A stretch of 64,000 nt of DNA, taken from positions 248,001 through 312,000 of the forward strand of contig NZ_QHKS01000005.1 in the NCBI RefSeq assembly GCF_003353175.1, read 5' to 3'. Of this stretch, positions 26,876 to 35,928 are shown piece by piece. The stretch comes from Paraburkholderia lacunae. Its GTDB lineage: Bacteria > Pseudomonadota > Gammaproteobacteria > Burkholderiales > Burkholderiaceae. The position numbers and the translations under genes are program-made. Numbering within the stretch: the first letter of the stretch is position 1; each line of letters opens with the position of its first letter. The notes beneath the pieces were generated by a model. The model made no database searches. It saw nothing but the letters and a program-made list of their open reading frames with translations, and was not told the origin of the DNA.

Positions 26876-27214
26876 ATGTTCCGGGTGACTTTACTGACGG
26901 CGGCAACGCTGCTGAGTGCGCCGGCCTTTGCGGGGCAGCCGGGGGCCGACCTGCAGTCGGCGAGCGCTTTTCCCGCCGCGGCGGACAAGGTGTATCCGCC
27001 GCTGCCGTCGCTGGCGATGCTGCCGCCGTCGAGCGGCGACGATGACGACTTGCCGCTGAAGCCGGCGCAGCATCGAAAGAAGCCGCGTGCGCTGGTACAC
27101 GTTCAGGAGATCAAGCCGCCACCGGCCCCGGTGGCGCGGCTCGTCGTATCCGACGCCTCGCACGCTTACCTCGACTCCGTGCAACGGCAGATCGATCAGG
27201 CGTCGATCAAGTAA
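26876..27214 (+). CDS. Hypothetical exported protein
   Basis: 112 residues with a signal peptide (MFRVTLLTAATLLSAPAFA-GQPG). The mature part is Pro/Ala-rich with an acidic patch (SSGDDDDLPLKPAQHRKKPR) followed by a basic stretch, and it has no recognised domain. An ATG at 26858 overlaps the upstream stop (ATGA), but AAGGAGG lies 8 nt before 26876, which is therefore chosen. Placed between a lipoprotein and a lytic transglycosylase, it may belong to a cell-envelope assembly. Confidence 0.65.
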   Translation: MFRVTLLTAATLLSAPAFAGQPGADLQSASAFPAAADKVYPPLPSLAMLPPSSGDDDDLPLKPAQHRKKPRALVHVQEIKPPPAPVARLVVSDASHAYLDSVQRQIDQASIK

Positions 27215-27272
27215 GTCGGCCGGCGAGCCGGAGCTCACTCCTCTTTATCGCTATCAAGCGGAAGGATGAATC

Positions 27273-27719
27273 ATGTCCTTGAAAATCTGCGTTACTGCGC
27301 TCGCATGGCTGTCGGTGTGCGGTACGGCGTACGCGGCCGACGATTGCTTCAACGAAGCCGCGGCTTATCAGGGCGTCAACCCGTGGGTGTTGCGCGCGGT
27401 TGCGTGGTACGAATCGAAGGGGGACCCGAGCGCCATCCGGCAGAATGCGAACGGTTCGATCGACGTCGGGCAGTTGCAGATCAATTCGATCCATTTCAGC
27501 GACCTCAAGCGCGAAGGCGTACCGCATCGCGCGCTGACCGACCCGTGCGTCAACGTCTACGTGGCCGCCTGGCTGCTCAAACAGAAGATGGTCAAGCACG
27601 GCAATACCTGGCGCGCGATCGGCGCCTACCATTCGGAATCGCCGAAACGGCGCGACGCCTACGCACGCGGCATTCAGCAGGTACTGGTCGCATGGGGGCA
27701 GTTGCCGTCCGCCCGCTAG
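27273..27719 (+). CDS. Lytic transglycosylase, IpgF/VirB1-like
   Basis: 148 residues with a signal peptide (MSLKICVTALAWLSVCGTAYA) and a single transglycosylase SLT domain. It should cleave peptidoglycan between MurNAc and GlcNAc in the periplasm. Catalytic Glu lies in VAWYESKGDPSAI, followed by NANGSIDVGQLQIN and the AAWLLKQKM and YHSESPKR segments typical of the IpgF/PilT/VirB1 specialised group that opens the wall for secretion machines. AAGGATGAATC precedes the ATG. No secretion genes adjoin it, so its partner machinery is elsewhere or lost. Confidence 0.88.
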   Translation: MSLKICVTALAWLSVCGTAYAADDCFNEAAAYQGVNPWVLRAVAWYESKGDPSAIRQNANGSIDVGQLQINSIHFSDLKREGVPHRALTDPCVNVYVAAWLLKQKMVKHGNTWRAIGAYHSESPKRRDAYARGIQQVLVAWGQLPSAR

Positions 27720-27927
27720 GCACGTCCGGCACGAGCGAGCCGCCCGCGCAGGGCATCGGCGTGGGCCGGGTGCCGGCGTGCGCGCCGCCGTCACGAAAAC
27801 GCAGCGTTGATCGACTATCATGAGGCGCCCGAGGGCCTCGCTTTCACGACGCGCGACGCGGCGCCATGCATGCCACATCGTGCGAATCAAGCGGCGCCTT
27901 GCCAACCGCGCCTGCTGAGGCTTCCCC

Positions 27928-28935
27928 GTGATCGGATCACATACGCGTAAAGCGGCAGTGCTAGTGGCGCTTGCCGGTATCGGCCTCGCCATCGGCGCGC
28001 CTTTCGTCCTCAATTCGCACGCGGCGCTCGCCGGGCTGCGCGACGTCTCCTTGTATGTCTTCGTTGCTCTTGTCGCGAGTGCCGCGCTCAGCGCGATGGC
28101 CAAGGCCGGCAAGCTGCATCTGATGCAAACCGCGCTCGGCTTTCGTGTGAGCTTCCTGCGCACTTTCGCCATCACGCTGGCCACCGATTTCGCGTTTCTG
28201 GCCTCTCCGCTGGGCGCGGCAGGCTACGGGGTCAATCTGGGCTTGCTGCAGCGCGCCGGCGCATCCTGGGCGCTGGCGACAACCGTCGTCGGCGCGGATC
28301 AGGCGCTCGACCTGGCGTTTTTCGCGAGCGCCGTGCCGATTTCCCTTCTGTTTTCATTCGGGCCGCTGACCCGGGTGATGCCACGCGAAACTGCGCCGCC
28401 CGTATTCGCCGTGTTGGCCTGCGGCGCGTTGTTAGCCTGCGTCGTCTGGTTCAACCGCCGGCGTGTCGCGGCGGCATTGGATGCCACCGGCCAGCGGGTT
28501 CGTTGGCTGAACGAGCGGCGAGCGAGGTGGAGCCGGTTTTGCCGCAGCGTTCGCGCGCAATGGCTGCAACTGGTGGCCGTACCCAGGTGGCGGCTTGCCG
28601 CATTGTTGTTGCTGACGACGCTGCAATGGCTGCTTCGCTATGGCGCTCTCTGGTTTATCTTGTGCGAACTCGGCTACCGCCTGCCGTTGGGTTTCGTGCT
28701 GGCCGTGCAGGCGGTCGCGCTGCATGCTGCGCTATGGACCGGTGTACCCGCTGGCGGTGGCACCGGCGATCTGGCGCTGGCGGCCGCGTTCGCGAGCTGG
28801 GTGCCCCGTGCGGGCATCGCGACGGCATTGGTGCAGTGGCGCTTCGCGACGCTCTACTGTCCGCTGATGCTGGGCGCGGCAGGTTTCGTTGCGCTTGCAA
28901 CGAGGAGCGGCGGCACGCTCCCCGCAGCCGAATGA
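27928..28935 (+). CDS. Lysylphosphatidylglycerol synthase-like membrane protein
   Basis: 335 residues with about eight membrane helices, of the UPF0104 / LPG synthase transmembrane-region type (flippase-like half of MprF) without the synthase domain. Features are GAAGYGVNLGLLQRAG, DFAFLASPLG in the central part and the C-terminal GVPAGGGTGDLALAAAF motif. The start is GTG at 27928 after CTTCCCC, so the site is weak. It converges on a glycosyltransferase 43 nt away; such pairs often act in glycolipid or polyprenyl-linked sugar handling (inference). Confidence 0.75.
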   Translation: MIGSHTRKAAVLVALAGIGLAIGAPFVLNSHAALAGLRDVSLYVFVALVASAALSAMAKAGKLHLMQTALGFRVSFLRTFAITLATDFAFLASPLGAAGYGVNLGLLQRAGASWALATTVVGADQALDLAFFASAVPISLLFSFGPLTRVMPRETAPPVFAVLACGALLACVVWFNRRRVAAALDATGQRVRWLNERRARWSRFCRSVRAQWLQLVAVPRWRLAALLLLTTLQWLLRYGALWFILCELGYRLPLGFVLAVQAVALHAALWTGVPAGGGTGDLALAAAFASWVPRAGIATALVQWRFATLYCPLMLGAAGFVALATRSGGTLPAAE

Positions 28936-28977
28936 GTCACACGGCTAAAGCCAACCGAACGGCTCGGTGAACACGCT

Positions 28978-29742
28978 TCACTGCGAGTTGTCCGGCGCCT
29001 TTCTGATGCGCGCCGAAAAACGCGCGCGTGGACCGTGGTCGACGCGTAAGCAAAGCAGTTGAAAGGTCTGTGAAATCAACGCGAGCGGATAGGCCACCTT
29101 CAGGAGGTCGGCGATCATGCGCCATTCCGCACGTAGGCCCTTCCAGTAGCCGAGCTTCTCGGTCTTGCGAGCCTGCGTGACGTTCGGCCAATGAGAGACC
29201 GCAATGGGCAGGCGGCGCTCGATGATCCGGCGGTTCATGAACACCTCGACGCCGAAGCGTGGCAGGCCGTGAACCTCCTGCAACACTTCTCCCAGCAGCG
29301 TTTTTTTGACCACCCGCTCGCCCGAGACGAAATCGAGGCCAATGGCGCGAAACGCCAACAGACTGTTCTGGCGCAAGCTCAGGCTCACTTGCGCGCTGCC
29401 TTGCAAAACGGGTCGGGCGAGCGCGCTGATGTACTCGGCGTTCAGACCTTTCAGATCGGCATCCAGCAGCATGATCAGCTCGCCTTGCGCGGCTGCGATC
29501 CCGGCCGCCATGGCGGCGCTTTTGCCGCGGTTTTCGCCGCACCGGATCAATTGCACCGGCTTGAAGCGCTCGACGATCTCGGCGGTGCCGTCGGTCGAGC
29601 CGTCGTCCACGACAATGACTTCGGCGAACAAAGGGTGCGCGGCGGCCACGGCCAGCACCCTGCCGATGCGTGGCGCTTCGTTGTAAGCACAGATGACACA
29701 GGAAATTCGTGGGGGATGACTCAGTGGGGAGCGAGCAGTCAT
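28978..29742 (-). CDS. Family 2 glycosyltransferase
   Basis: 254 residues, GT-A fold. The N-terminal strand ISCVICAYNEAPRIGRVL, VIVVDDGSTDGTAEIV and the metal-binding DxD region LIMLLDADLKGL are clear. The C-terminal third carries a hydrophobic segment (DLLKVAYPLALISQTFQLLCL). It is probably cytoplasmic-face membrane-associated and may transfer sugar to a lipid carrier; acceptor unknown. Convergent with the LPG synthase-like gene. Confidence 0.85.
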   Translation of the reverse strand: MTARSPLSHPPRISCVICAYNEAPRIGRVLAVAAAHPLFAEVIVVDDGSTDGTAEIVERFKPVQLIRCGENRGKSAAMAAGIAAAQGELIMLLDADLKGLNAEYISALARPVLQGSAQVSLSLRQNSLLAFRAIGLDFVSGERVVKKTLLGEVLQEVHGLPRFGVEVFMNRRIIERRLPIAVSHWPNVTQARKTEKLGYWKGLRAEWRMIADLLKVAYPLALISQTFQLLCLRVDHGPRARFSARIRKAPDNSQ

Positions 29743-29837
29743 GGATTAGGCGGTCACGAAGAGGGGATGCCGTGCTGCACGCGCTGGGCCGCGGCCGAAC
29801 CGCTGCCGCCCACGCCCAGCGAGGCTTGAAAGCATCT

Positions 29838-30971
29838 TCAAACGATCCGCGCGCCGGCCCGGTAAGTTGCGCGCGGCACCGGCAGCGTGTCGAGCATCGT
29901 CACACGCACGAAGTCGCCACGCAAGCCCGGCACGATCGCGCCACGGTCATGCAGACCGGCCGTGCGGGCCGGCTCGGCGGAGACGGTCGCCATGGCGCGC
30001 GGCAAACTCCAGCCGGCCTTGTCGACCAGTTCGAACACGGCGGTCAGCAAACTGGACGGCACGTAATCCGACGACAGGATATCGAGCAGGTCCGCTCCGG
30101 CCAGTTCGAGCGCCGACACGTTGCCCGAGTGCGAGCCGCCGCGCACGATATTCGGCGCGCCCATGATGGTCGAAATGCCGTGCTCGCGCGCCGTCTCGGC
30201 CGCGATGCGGGTGGTCGGAAATTCCGCCAGCACGATGCCCTCGGCCTTGGCCTGTTGGACGTGTTCGATCAGCGTGTCGTCGTGGCTCGCGACCGGGACG
30301 CCGAGCCGGTTGCAACGCTCGACGATCGCGCGCCGGTGCACGTCGGCGTAGCGCTGCTGTTCGTCGGTGAGCTCGGCCAGCGCCGTGGCGACGTGCTCGT
30401 CGCTCAGCTTGCCGTTGCGTTCCTGGAAGCGGCGCCATTGATCGCGGTCGTGCCATTGACGCTGGCCGGGCGTGTGGTCCATCACCGAGGCAAGCCGCAG
30501 TAATGGATGCGTGCACAACGAGTCGAATACTTCCACTACGTCGGCGGTAGCGATTTCGCAGCGCAGATGCAGGAAGTGTTCGGCGCGCAGCAGCTCGCGC
30601 TCGGAAAAGCGCGTGAGCGCTGCGGCGCATTGCGTTTGCAGATCGCGGCCACGCAGGCCGACATTCGATCGCGAGCCGATCGCGAGCGCATCGAACACCG
30701 TGGTGATGCCGGCCGCCGCCACCTGCGCGTCGTGGATCACGAAGGCGGCGTCGGTGTTCCATTGCACGCCGGGACGCGGCGCGAGGTGCTTTTCGAGATT
30801 GTCCGTGTGAAGTTCGATCAGGCCCGGCAACAGATAGTCGCCGTCCCAGTCTTCTGCCTCGCGCGCTGACGTCGTGCCGCGCTCGACGTCGCGGATCACG
30901 CCGTCTTCGATATGGACCACGCCGGTGAATACTTCATCTCGCGTCACGATGCGAGCGTTTTTGATCAACAT
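29838..30971 (-). CDS. phnM: Alpha-D-ribose 1-methylphosphonate 5-triphosphate diphosphatase
   Basis: A 377-residue amidohydrolase-fold enzyme that removes pyrophosphate from the phosphonate ribosyl triphosphate made by PhnGHI, giving the substrate of PhnJ. Visible features: LLPGLIELHTDNLEKHLAPRPGVQW (metal site), EFPTTRIAAETAREHGISTIMGAPNIVRGGSHSGN, and LDILSSDYVPSSLL. CGGAGCAAATCG precedes the ATG. It follows phnL by 88 nt and is last in the phnGHIJKLM unit. Confidence 0.95.
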   Translation of the reverse strand: MLIKNARIVTRDEVFTGVVHIEDGVIRDVERGTTSAREAEDWDGDYLLPGLIELHTDNLEKHLAPRPGVQWNTDAAFVIHDAQVAAAGITTVFDALAIGSRSNVGLRGRDLQTQCAAALTRFSERELLRAEHFLHLRCEIATADVVEVFDSLCTHPLLRLASVMDHTPGQRQWHDRDQWRRFQERNGKLSDEHVATALAELTDEQQRYADVHRRAIVERCNRLGVPVASHDDTLIEHVQQAKAEGIVLAEFPTTRIAAETAREHGISTIMGAPNIVRGGSHSGNVSALELAGADLLDILSSDYVPSSLLTAVFELVDKAGWSLPRAMATVSAEPARTAGLHDRGAIVPGLRGDFVRVTMLDTLPVPRATYRAGARIV

Positions 30972-31059
30972 CGATTTGCTCCGTAGTCAGTCGGATCCGA
31001 GCGCCTGGCTCAGTGTTCAGTTTAGTGCCGTCCCGTGTCGATCGACGACGTCAGTGACG

Positions 31060-31824
31060 TCAGTGACGAGAGGGCGGCTGGAGTTCGAGACGGCGTGTCG
31101 CCACCTTGTTGCGCGTATCTTCATCATGAAAGATACCGACTATCGCCGCGCCGCGCTCGCGCGCTTCGACGATCAGATCGGCGACGACGTCGCGATTTTC
31201 CGCGTCGAGCGAGGCCGTGGGTTCGTCGAGCAGCAACAGCGGATGTCCCGCGATCAAGCCGCGCGCGATGTTCACGCGCTGCTGCTCGCCGCCGGAAAAT
31301 GTGGCGGGCGCCAGCTTCCACAATCGTTCCGGCACATTGAGGCGGGCCAGCAGCGCAGCGGCGCGCGCCGAGGCTTGCTCTTCCTCCACGCCGCGCGACA
31401 GAAGCGGCTCGGCCACGAGCGTGAGCGTCGGCACCCGTGGAATGACACGCAGAAACTGGCTGACGTAGCCCACCACGCTGCGGCGCAGGCGCAACACGTC
31501 GCGTGGTTCGGCGCCGGTGATCGACACCGGCCGCGCATCGCCCGCCGCGTCGCGGATGGAGATCGAACCCGCGCTCGCGAGGTAGTTGCCATACAGACAT
31601 CGCAGCAGCGTGCTCTTGCCCGCGCCGGACGGCCCGACCAGCACCACGCACTCGCCGCGTTCGACGTCGAGCGAGACATCGGCGAGCGCTTCGATCTGCA
31701 CGCCGCCCTGGCCGTGCAGCGTGAAGGTCTTGCCGATCTTGACCGCGCGCAGCATCAGCGCGGCGTTGTCGATAAACGCGCGATCGGCTGCGCGTGATTC
31801 GATGCCTGTTTCAATGGATCGCAT
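31060..31824 (-). CDS. phnL: Carbon-phosphorus lyase complex subunit PhnL
   Basis: A 254-residue ABC-type ATPase subunit of the carbon-phosphorus lyase system, probably needed with PhnGHI for the first step. Walker A is [20 protein letters not shown], the signature is [14 protein letters not shown], and Walker B is [12 protein letters not shown]. The ATG lies 8 nt after the phnK stop (TGAGGCTCACAATG). The reading frame is open much further upstream, but that would duplicate phnK in another frame. An extra 25-residue N-terminal stretch precedes the ATPase fold. Confidence 0.94.
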   Translation of the reverse strand: MRSIETGIESRAADRAFIDNAALMLRAVKIGKTFTLHGQGGVQIEALADVSLDVERGECVVLVGPSGAGKSTLLRCLYGNYLASAGSISIRDAAGDARPVSITGAEPRDVLRLRRSVVGYVSQFLRVIPRVPTLTLVAEPLLSRGVEEEQASARAAALLARLNVPERLWKLAPATFSGGEQQRVNIARGLIAGHPLLLLDEPTASLDAENRDVVADLIVEARERGAAIVGIFHDEDTRNKVATRRLELQPPSRH

Positions 31825-31832
31825 TGTGAGCC

Positions 31833-32603
31833 TCAAACCGGCAGAACCGAGGAAACCAGCGTTTGCGTGTACGGATGCTGCGGATCGTCGAGCACCTGAT
31901 CGGTCAGACCCGCCTCGACCACCACGCCGCCTTGCATGACCATCAGGCGATGCGCGAGCAACCGCGCCACACCGATATCGTGCGTCACGATCAGCACCGA
32001 CAGATGCAGGGTGGACGTCAAGGTGCGCAGCAGATCGAGCAGGCGCGCCTGCACCGATACGTCGAGACCGGCGGTGGGCTCGTCCATGAAAACGAGGCGT
32101 GGGCTCGTGACGAGATTGCGCGCGATCTGCAAACGCTGTTGCATGCCGCCGGAAAACGCGGACGGAAATTCGTCGATGCGCGTTGAATCCAGTTCGACGC
32201 GCTCCATCCATTGCGTTGCCGTATGGCGAATGTCGCCGTAATGACGCGCGCCGACCGCCATCAAAGGCTCGCCGATGTTGGCGCCGGCGGATACGCCGCT
32301 GCGCAGGCCGTCGCGCGGATTCTGCTGCACGAAGCCCCACTCGGTGCGCATCAACAGACGCCGGCGCGGTTCGGACAAAGCCAGCAGATCGAGCATCTCC
32401 CCATGCGCCGCCGCGTAACGCAGCGAACCGCTGTCGGCTTCGGTCTTCAAGGCGAGCGTATTCAGCAGCGTGGTCTTGCCCGAGCCGGATTCGCCGACGA
32501 TGCACAGCACCTCGCCCGGATAGAGATCGAAGCTGACATCCATGCAGCCGTTGCGGCCGCCGTATTGTTTGGTGAGCGAACGGGCGCTCAGCAGTGGCGT
32601 CAT
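31833..32603 (-). CDS. phnK: Carbon-phosphorus lyase complex ATPase PhnK
   Basis: A 256-residue ABC-type ATPase that binds the PhnGHIJ core. Walker [18 protein letters not shown], signature [14 protein letters not shown], Walker [24 protein letters not shown]. The true ATG at 32603 overlaps the stop of the family A micro-ORF (ATGA) and is preceded by GGGAGG from that repeat. A longer frame up to 32798 would translate the repeat and part of phnJ in the wrong frame, and is rejected. Confidence 0.94.
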   Translation of the reverse strand: MTPLLSARSLTKQYGGRNGCMDVSFDLYPGEVLCIVGESGSGKTTLLNTLALKTEADSGSLRYAAAHGEMLDLLALSEPRRRLLMRTEWGFVQQNPRDGLRSGVSAGANIGEPLMAVGARHYGDIRHTATQWMERVELDSTRIDEFPSAFSGGMQQRLQIARNLVTSPRLVFMDEPTAGLDVSVQARLLDLLRTLTSTLHLSVLIVTHDIGVARLLAHRLMVMQGGVVVEAGLTDQVLDDPQHPYTQTLVSSVLPV

Positions 32604-32689
32604 GCTGCCTCCCGCCGGGCCGCCCCAAGGGAGGCAGCGGCCCCCTTGGGGGGCAGCGAACGAATGTGAGCGTGGGGGTGGTTCATCAT
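32600..32689 (-). repeat. Family A intra-operon repeat with 29-codon ORF, copy 3
   Basis: On the minus strand, between phnJ and phnK. It reads [16 protein letters not shown], then [13 protein letters not shown]. The ATG at 32689 overlaps the phnJ stop (ATGATGA) and the TGA overlaps the phnK start (ATGA). The hairpin CCCCAAGGG/CCCTTGGGG and terminal GGGAGG are as in the copies 26 kb away in the iol operon. Conservation of frame, hairpin and both junctions in an unrelated operon shows this is a mobile unit, not local duplication. Confidence 0.87.
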
Positions 32690-33609
32690 ACTGCCGCTCC
32701 CTTGCGCTGCCGGTCCGGCGGCAGCTCGATTTCCAGATCGCCGCGGCGTTCGTGGCAGTAGTCGCTATCGGAGCAGACGAACATCCGCTTGCCCGCATCG
32801 TCGACGATCATTTCGTCGAGGAAGCTTTCCGTCGATCCGCACAGGGCACACGCGTGCTGCCACTTCTGTATCTCGAACGGATGATCGTCGAAGTCGAGAC
32901 TGCGTACCGGCGTGTACGGCGGAATCGCATAAATGCGGCGCTCGCGGCCGGCGCCGAACAATTGCAGCGCGGGGTTCATATGCATCTTCGGATTGTCGAA
33001 CTTCGGAATCGGCGACGGCGAACTCAGATAGCGGTGGTTGACGATCACCGGATAGTCGTAGGTGGTGGCGATGCTGCCGTGATGGACGATGTCCTCGTAT
33101 AGCTTCACGCTGATCAGGCCATAGTCGGCCAGCGCGTGCATCTTCTTGCATTCGACGACGCGCGGTTCCAGTTTGTATAGCGGCTCGGGCATCGGCACCT
33201 GGTAGACGAGAATCTGCCTGTCGGTGAGCGGCGTTTCGGGAATCCGGTGACGTGTCTGGATGATCGTCGCCTCCACCGTGCGCTGCGTGGTCGCCACACC
33301 GGCCGTACGGGCGAAGAAGCGGCGGATGTTGACCGCGTTGGTGGTTTCGTCGGAGCCCTGATCGATGACCTTCAGCGTATCGCTCTTGCCGATGATCGCC
33401 GCGGTGACCTGAATGCCGCCGGTGCCCCACCCGAACGGCAACGGCATTTCGCGCGACGCGAACGGCACCTGATAGCCCGGCACCGCAACGGCTTTGAGCA
33501 ACGCGCGGCGCAACATGCGCTTGGTTTGCTCGTCGAGGTAAGCGAAGTTGTACCCGTCTGCGGCGCTGTCGTATGAAGCGGCGGCGCGGGAAGTATCGGG
33601 CGCGTTCAT
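32686..33609 (-). CDS. phnJ: Carbon-phosphorus lyase PhnJ, radical SAM
   Basis: A 307-residue radical S-adenosylmethionine enzyme that breaks the carbon-phosphorus bond of ribose 1-alkylphosphonate 5-phosphate, releasing the alkane. Cluster cysteines are 254 and 257 (ACALCG), 279 and 285 (VCSDSDYC); their spacing is the same as in E. coli PhnJ. The N-terminal YNFAYLDEQTKRMLRRALLKAVAVPG region and GWGTGGIQVT are typical. The start overlaps the phnI stop as ATGA. The stop runs into the repeat before phnK. Confidence 0.97.
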   Translation of the reverse strand: MNAPDTSRAAASYDSAADGYNFAYLDEQTKRMLRRALLKAVAVPGYQVPFASREMPLPFGWGTGGIQVTAAIIGKSDTLKVIDQGSDETTNAVNIRRFFARTAGVATTQRTVEATIIQTRHRIPETPLTDRQILVYQVPMPEPLYKLEPRVVECKKMHALADYGLISVKLYEDIVHHGSIATTYDYPVIVNHRYLSSPSPIPKFDNPKMHMNPALQLFGAGRERRIYAIPPYTPVRSLDFDDHPFEIQKWQHACALCGSTESFLDEMIVDDAGKRMFVCSDSDYCHERRGDLEIELPPDRQRKGAAV

Positions 33610-34748
33610 GCAGCTTGCTCCTGAGCCTGAACTGCGGTTGAGTCCGGGTTCCTGTTCGGCGTTTCATGTTGCGCACGCAGGCGCCGCACGAGTTCGAGTT
33701 CGGACTGGAAGTCGACGTAGTGGGGCAATTTCAGATGCTGGACGAAGCCGGACGCTTCGACGTTATCGCTGTGCGACAGCATGAATTCGATGTCCTGGGT
33801 CGGCGAACCCAGCGTCTCGCCGAGTTCTTCCGCGCGCAACGCGCGGTCCACCAGCGCCATCGCCATCGCCTTGCGCTCCGAGTGACCGAACGCGAGGCCG
33901 TAGCCTTGCGTGAAAGCCGTCGGCACGTCGCCGCTGCCGGCGAACTGATTGATCATCTGGCATTCGGTGATGTCGAGCTCGCCGATTTCAACTGTTTCGC
34001 CCAGTTCATCGAGTTCCATTTCGACCGCGATCGTGCCGAAGCGGATCTCGCCGGCAAACGGGTGCGAATGCGCGTAGCCGCGCTGCGTCGCATAGCCCAT
34101 GGCGAGCAGAAAGCCTTCGTCGCCGCGCGCGAGGTTCTGTAGACGCGTCGCGCGGCTCGCGGGGAAGGCGAGCGGTTCGCGCGACAAATCGCCGGGTTCC
34201 GGCGCATCGGGCCTCGGACGTTCCTGTTCGATCAGGCCTTCCCGGTCGAGCAGCGTGACGACACGCGGCATAGGTTCGGCTTCGGACGGCGCGGGTTGGG
34301 TTGCAGATGCCGTTGCGACGGCATCGGTTCCCGTGCCTCCTTCAGCCAGCAACGTGAAATCCAGCAGACGCTGCGTGTAATCGTAAGTCGCGCCGAGCAA
34401 CTGACCGCCGGGCACGTCCTTGAACGTCGCGGAAATACGGCGCTCGACCTGCATCGCTTCCGTATCGATCGGTTGCGTGTAGCCGAAACGCGGCAACGTG
34501 GTGCGATACGCGCGTAGCAAAAAGATCGCTTCGACCAGATCGCCGGCCGCCTGCTTGATGGCCAGCGCGGCCAGTTCTTCGTCGTAGACCGAACCTTCGG
34601 TCATCACTCGCGCGACGGCGAGGCGCAATTGTTCGCGAATCTGCGCGACGCTGAGTTCGGCAAGCCGCGTATCGCCGCGGCGCGCCTTGTCGAGAAGACG
34701 CCACGATGCTTCGATCGCGCGCTCTCCACCCTTGACGGCAACGTACAT
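33606..34748 (-). CDS. phnI: Carbon-phosphorus lyase core subunit PhnI
   Basis: A 380-residue core subunit. With PhnG, PhnH and PhnL it transfers the phosphonate onto the ribose of ATP, displacing adenine. Features: MYVAVKGGERAIEASWRLLD start, TEGSVYDEELAALAIKQAAGD, GYAHSHPFAGEIRFGTIAVEM, and HSDNVEASGFVQHLKLPHYVDFQSELEL near the end. The ATG at 34748 overlaps the phnH stop (ATGA). The longer open frame upstream runs antisense-like through phnH and is rejected. Confidence 0.96.
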   Translation of the reverse strand: MYVAVKGGERAIEASWRLLDKARRGDTRLAELSVAQIREQLRLAVARVMTEGSVYDEELAALAIKQAAGDLVEAIFLLRAYRTTLPRFGYTQPIDTEAMQVERRISATFKDVPGGQLLGATYDYTQRLLDFTLLAEGGTGTDAVATASATQPAPSEAEPMPRVVTLLDREGLIEQERPRPDAPEPGDLSREPLAFPASRATRLQNLARGDEGFLLAMGYATQRGYAHSHPFAGEIRFGTIAVEMELDELGETVEIGELDITECQMINQFAGSGDVPTAFTQGYGLAFGHSERKAMAMALVDRALRAEELGETLGSPTQDIEFMLSHSDNVEASGFVQHLKLPHYVDFQSELELVRRLRAQHETPNRNPDSTAVQAQEQAA

Positions 34749-35395
34749 CAGTTCACCTTCGCTTCGGTTGTGCGCGGCAGGCCGATCAGCGCGCGGCCGC
34801 AGACGAGATAGCAGTCGATGCCGCATGGAAAGAGCGGCGCAAGGGCGGCGCGTTCGCGCCAGAAACGCTCGGGCAAGCCGAGCGGTGCAATCGTTGCCGT
34901 GTGCTGGATGCCGGGGCCGCTCAACACGACCGGCGTGCCGCCAGTGAGCGCTTCCACGCGGATCAGAAGGGTCACCGATTGTTCCGGCGATTCCGCTTCG
35001 CCGAGCCTGAAACTTTCCAGCGGCGGCAGCGCGAGCGCGTCGTGGATATAGGCGAACGCGGCCTGGCCGGGTTCGTCGACGAGCGGCGCGCCGGTATGAA
35101 AGCGCAGCGCCGAAGCGAGAGCCGCATCGGGTTGCGCGAGCCATACGGGCGTGGCGTAGTCGCATAGCGTCAGCAGCGCGGCGAATGCAGCCAGCTCGGC
35201 GCGCGTCGCTCGCACTTCGGGCAACACGTTTTCGACGACGCCGACCGTGCCCGGCCGCGACAGCGCGGCGAGCAGCGCGCGGAACACCCCTTGGGTGTCA
35301 TGGACCGGATCGGCGAAACCCGGCGTTAACGTTGTCAATGAAGTTGACAACGAAGTCGGCAACGAAGTCGACAATGCAATCTGCGAGTTTTCCAT
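34748..35395 (-). CDS. phnH: Carbon-phosphorus lyase core subunit PhnH
   Basis: A 215-residue PLP-fold-like core subunit of the C-P lyase. After a low-complexity Ser/Leu/Thr N terminus (residues of about 7-22, made of four 4-residue repeats) comes the conserved FADPVHDTQGVFRALLAALSRPGTV and GIDCYLVCGRALIGLPRTT near the end. The start and stop both overlap neighbours as ATGA. The repeated N-terminal tail is coded by four 12-bp tandem units and is unusual for PhnH. Confidence 0.95.
   Translation of the reverse strand: MENSQIALSTSLPTSLSTSLTTLTPGFADPVHDTQGVFRALLAALSRPGTVGVVENVLPEVRATRAELAAFAALLTLCDYATPVWLAQPDAALASALRFHTGAPLVDEPGQAAFAYIHDALALPPLESFRLGEAESPEQSVTLLIRVEALTGGTPVVLSGPGIQHTATIAPLGLPERFWRERAALAPLFPCGIDCYLVCGRALIGLPRTTEAKVN
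35331..35378 (-). repeat. Four 12-bp tandem repeats in phnH
   Basis: Units GTTGTCAATGAA, GTTGACAACGAA, GTCGGCAACGAA and GTCGACAATGCA follow one another from 35331. They encode the ALST/SLPT/SLST/SLTT tail on the minus strand. The 12-bp period keeps the frame, so copy number may vary without breaking the gene. Confidence 0.75.
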
Positions 35396-35880
35396 CAGTC
35401 GCCCCGGACCATCGTGAAGAATTCGACGCGTGTCGCCGCCGCGTCCTGGCGGCGCTCGGCGCGTTGGGCGGCTTGCTGCGCCGCAAACGGCTCGATCAGC
35501 TGCCGATGCAGTACGGCGTGATGCTCGGGCATTTGCAGCAGCGCGTCCGCCAGTGCGGCCAGTTCGGCGCGGCGGCGGTCGCGGCCCAGATGACAGGCGA
35601 CGCCGACCGCGGTTCGCGTGTCACTGGCGCCGCGCAACCGCAAGGTGGCGCGCGTCACGGTGGCTTCACCGAGATTGAACGGATCGCCGCTGCCGCCGAC
35701 GCGGCCGCGCACCATCGCGAGGCCGATTTCAGGCGGCCTGAGCCAGTCATAAGCAGGGGCGGGAATGTCTTGCAGCGCGCGCTCGAGCGCGGCTTCCAGA
35801 TCGGCGCGCGGCGTACGCGCAAGCACGGCCAACCATGCGCGCCGCGTGGCGGAGGAAGGCGAGGCGGAAGTGGCACTCAT
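35395..35880 (-). CDS. phnG: Carbon-phosphorus lyase core subunit PhnG
   Basis: A 161-residue core subunit and first gene of the phnGHIJKLM unit. RRAWLAVLARTPRADLEAAL and GDPFNLGEATVTRATLRL are family-typical. CAGGAG lies 5 nt before the ATG. The stop overlaps the phnH start (ATGA). The divergent neighbour is the regulator phnF, with an 18-bp palindrome in the intergenic space. Confidence 0.94.
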   Translation of the reverse strand: MSATSASPSSATRRAWLAVLARTPRADLEAALERALQDIPAPAYDWLRPPEIGLAMVRGRVGGSGDPFNLGEATVTRATLRLRGASDTRTAVGVACHLGRDRRRAELAALADALLQMPEHHAVLHRQLIEPFAAQQAAQRAERRQDAAATRVEFFTMVRGD

Positions 35881-35928
35881 CGAAACTCCTGTTGATCCAG
35901 CGAGCGATCATTTGACCATCTATTCGTC

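Noticed and set aside
31044..31067. GACGTCAGT repeated twice between phnL and phnM
   Set aside because: Only two 9-bp units; too short to separate from chance.
32604..32798. N-terminal extension of phnK
   Set aside because: It would translate the repeat and the end of phnJ out of frame; the family start is at 32603.
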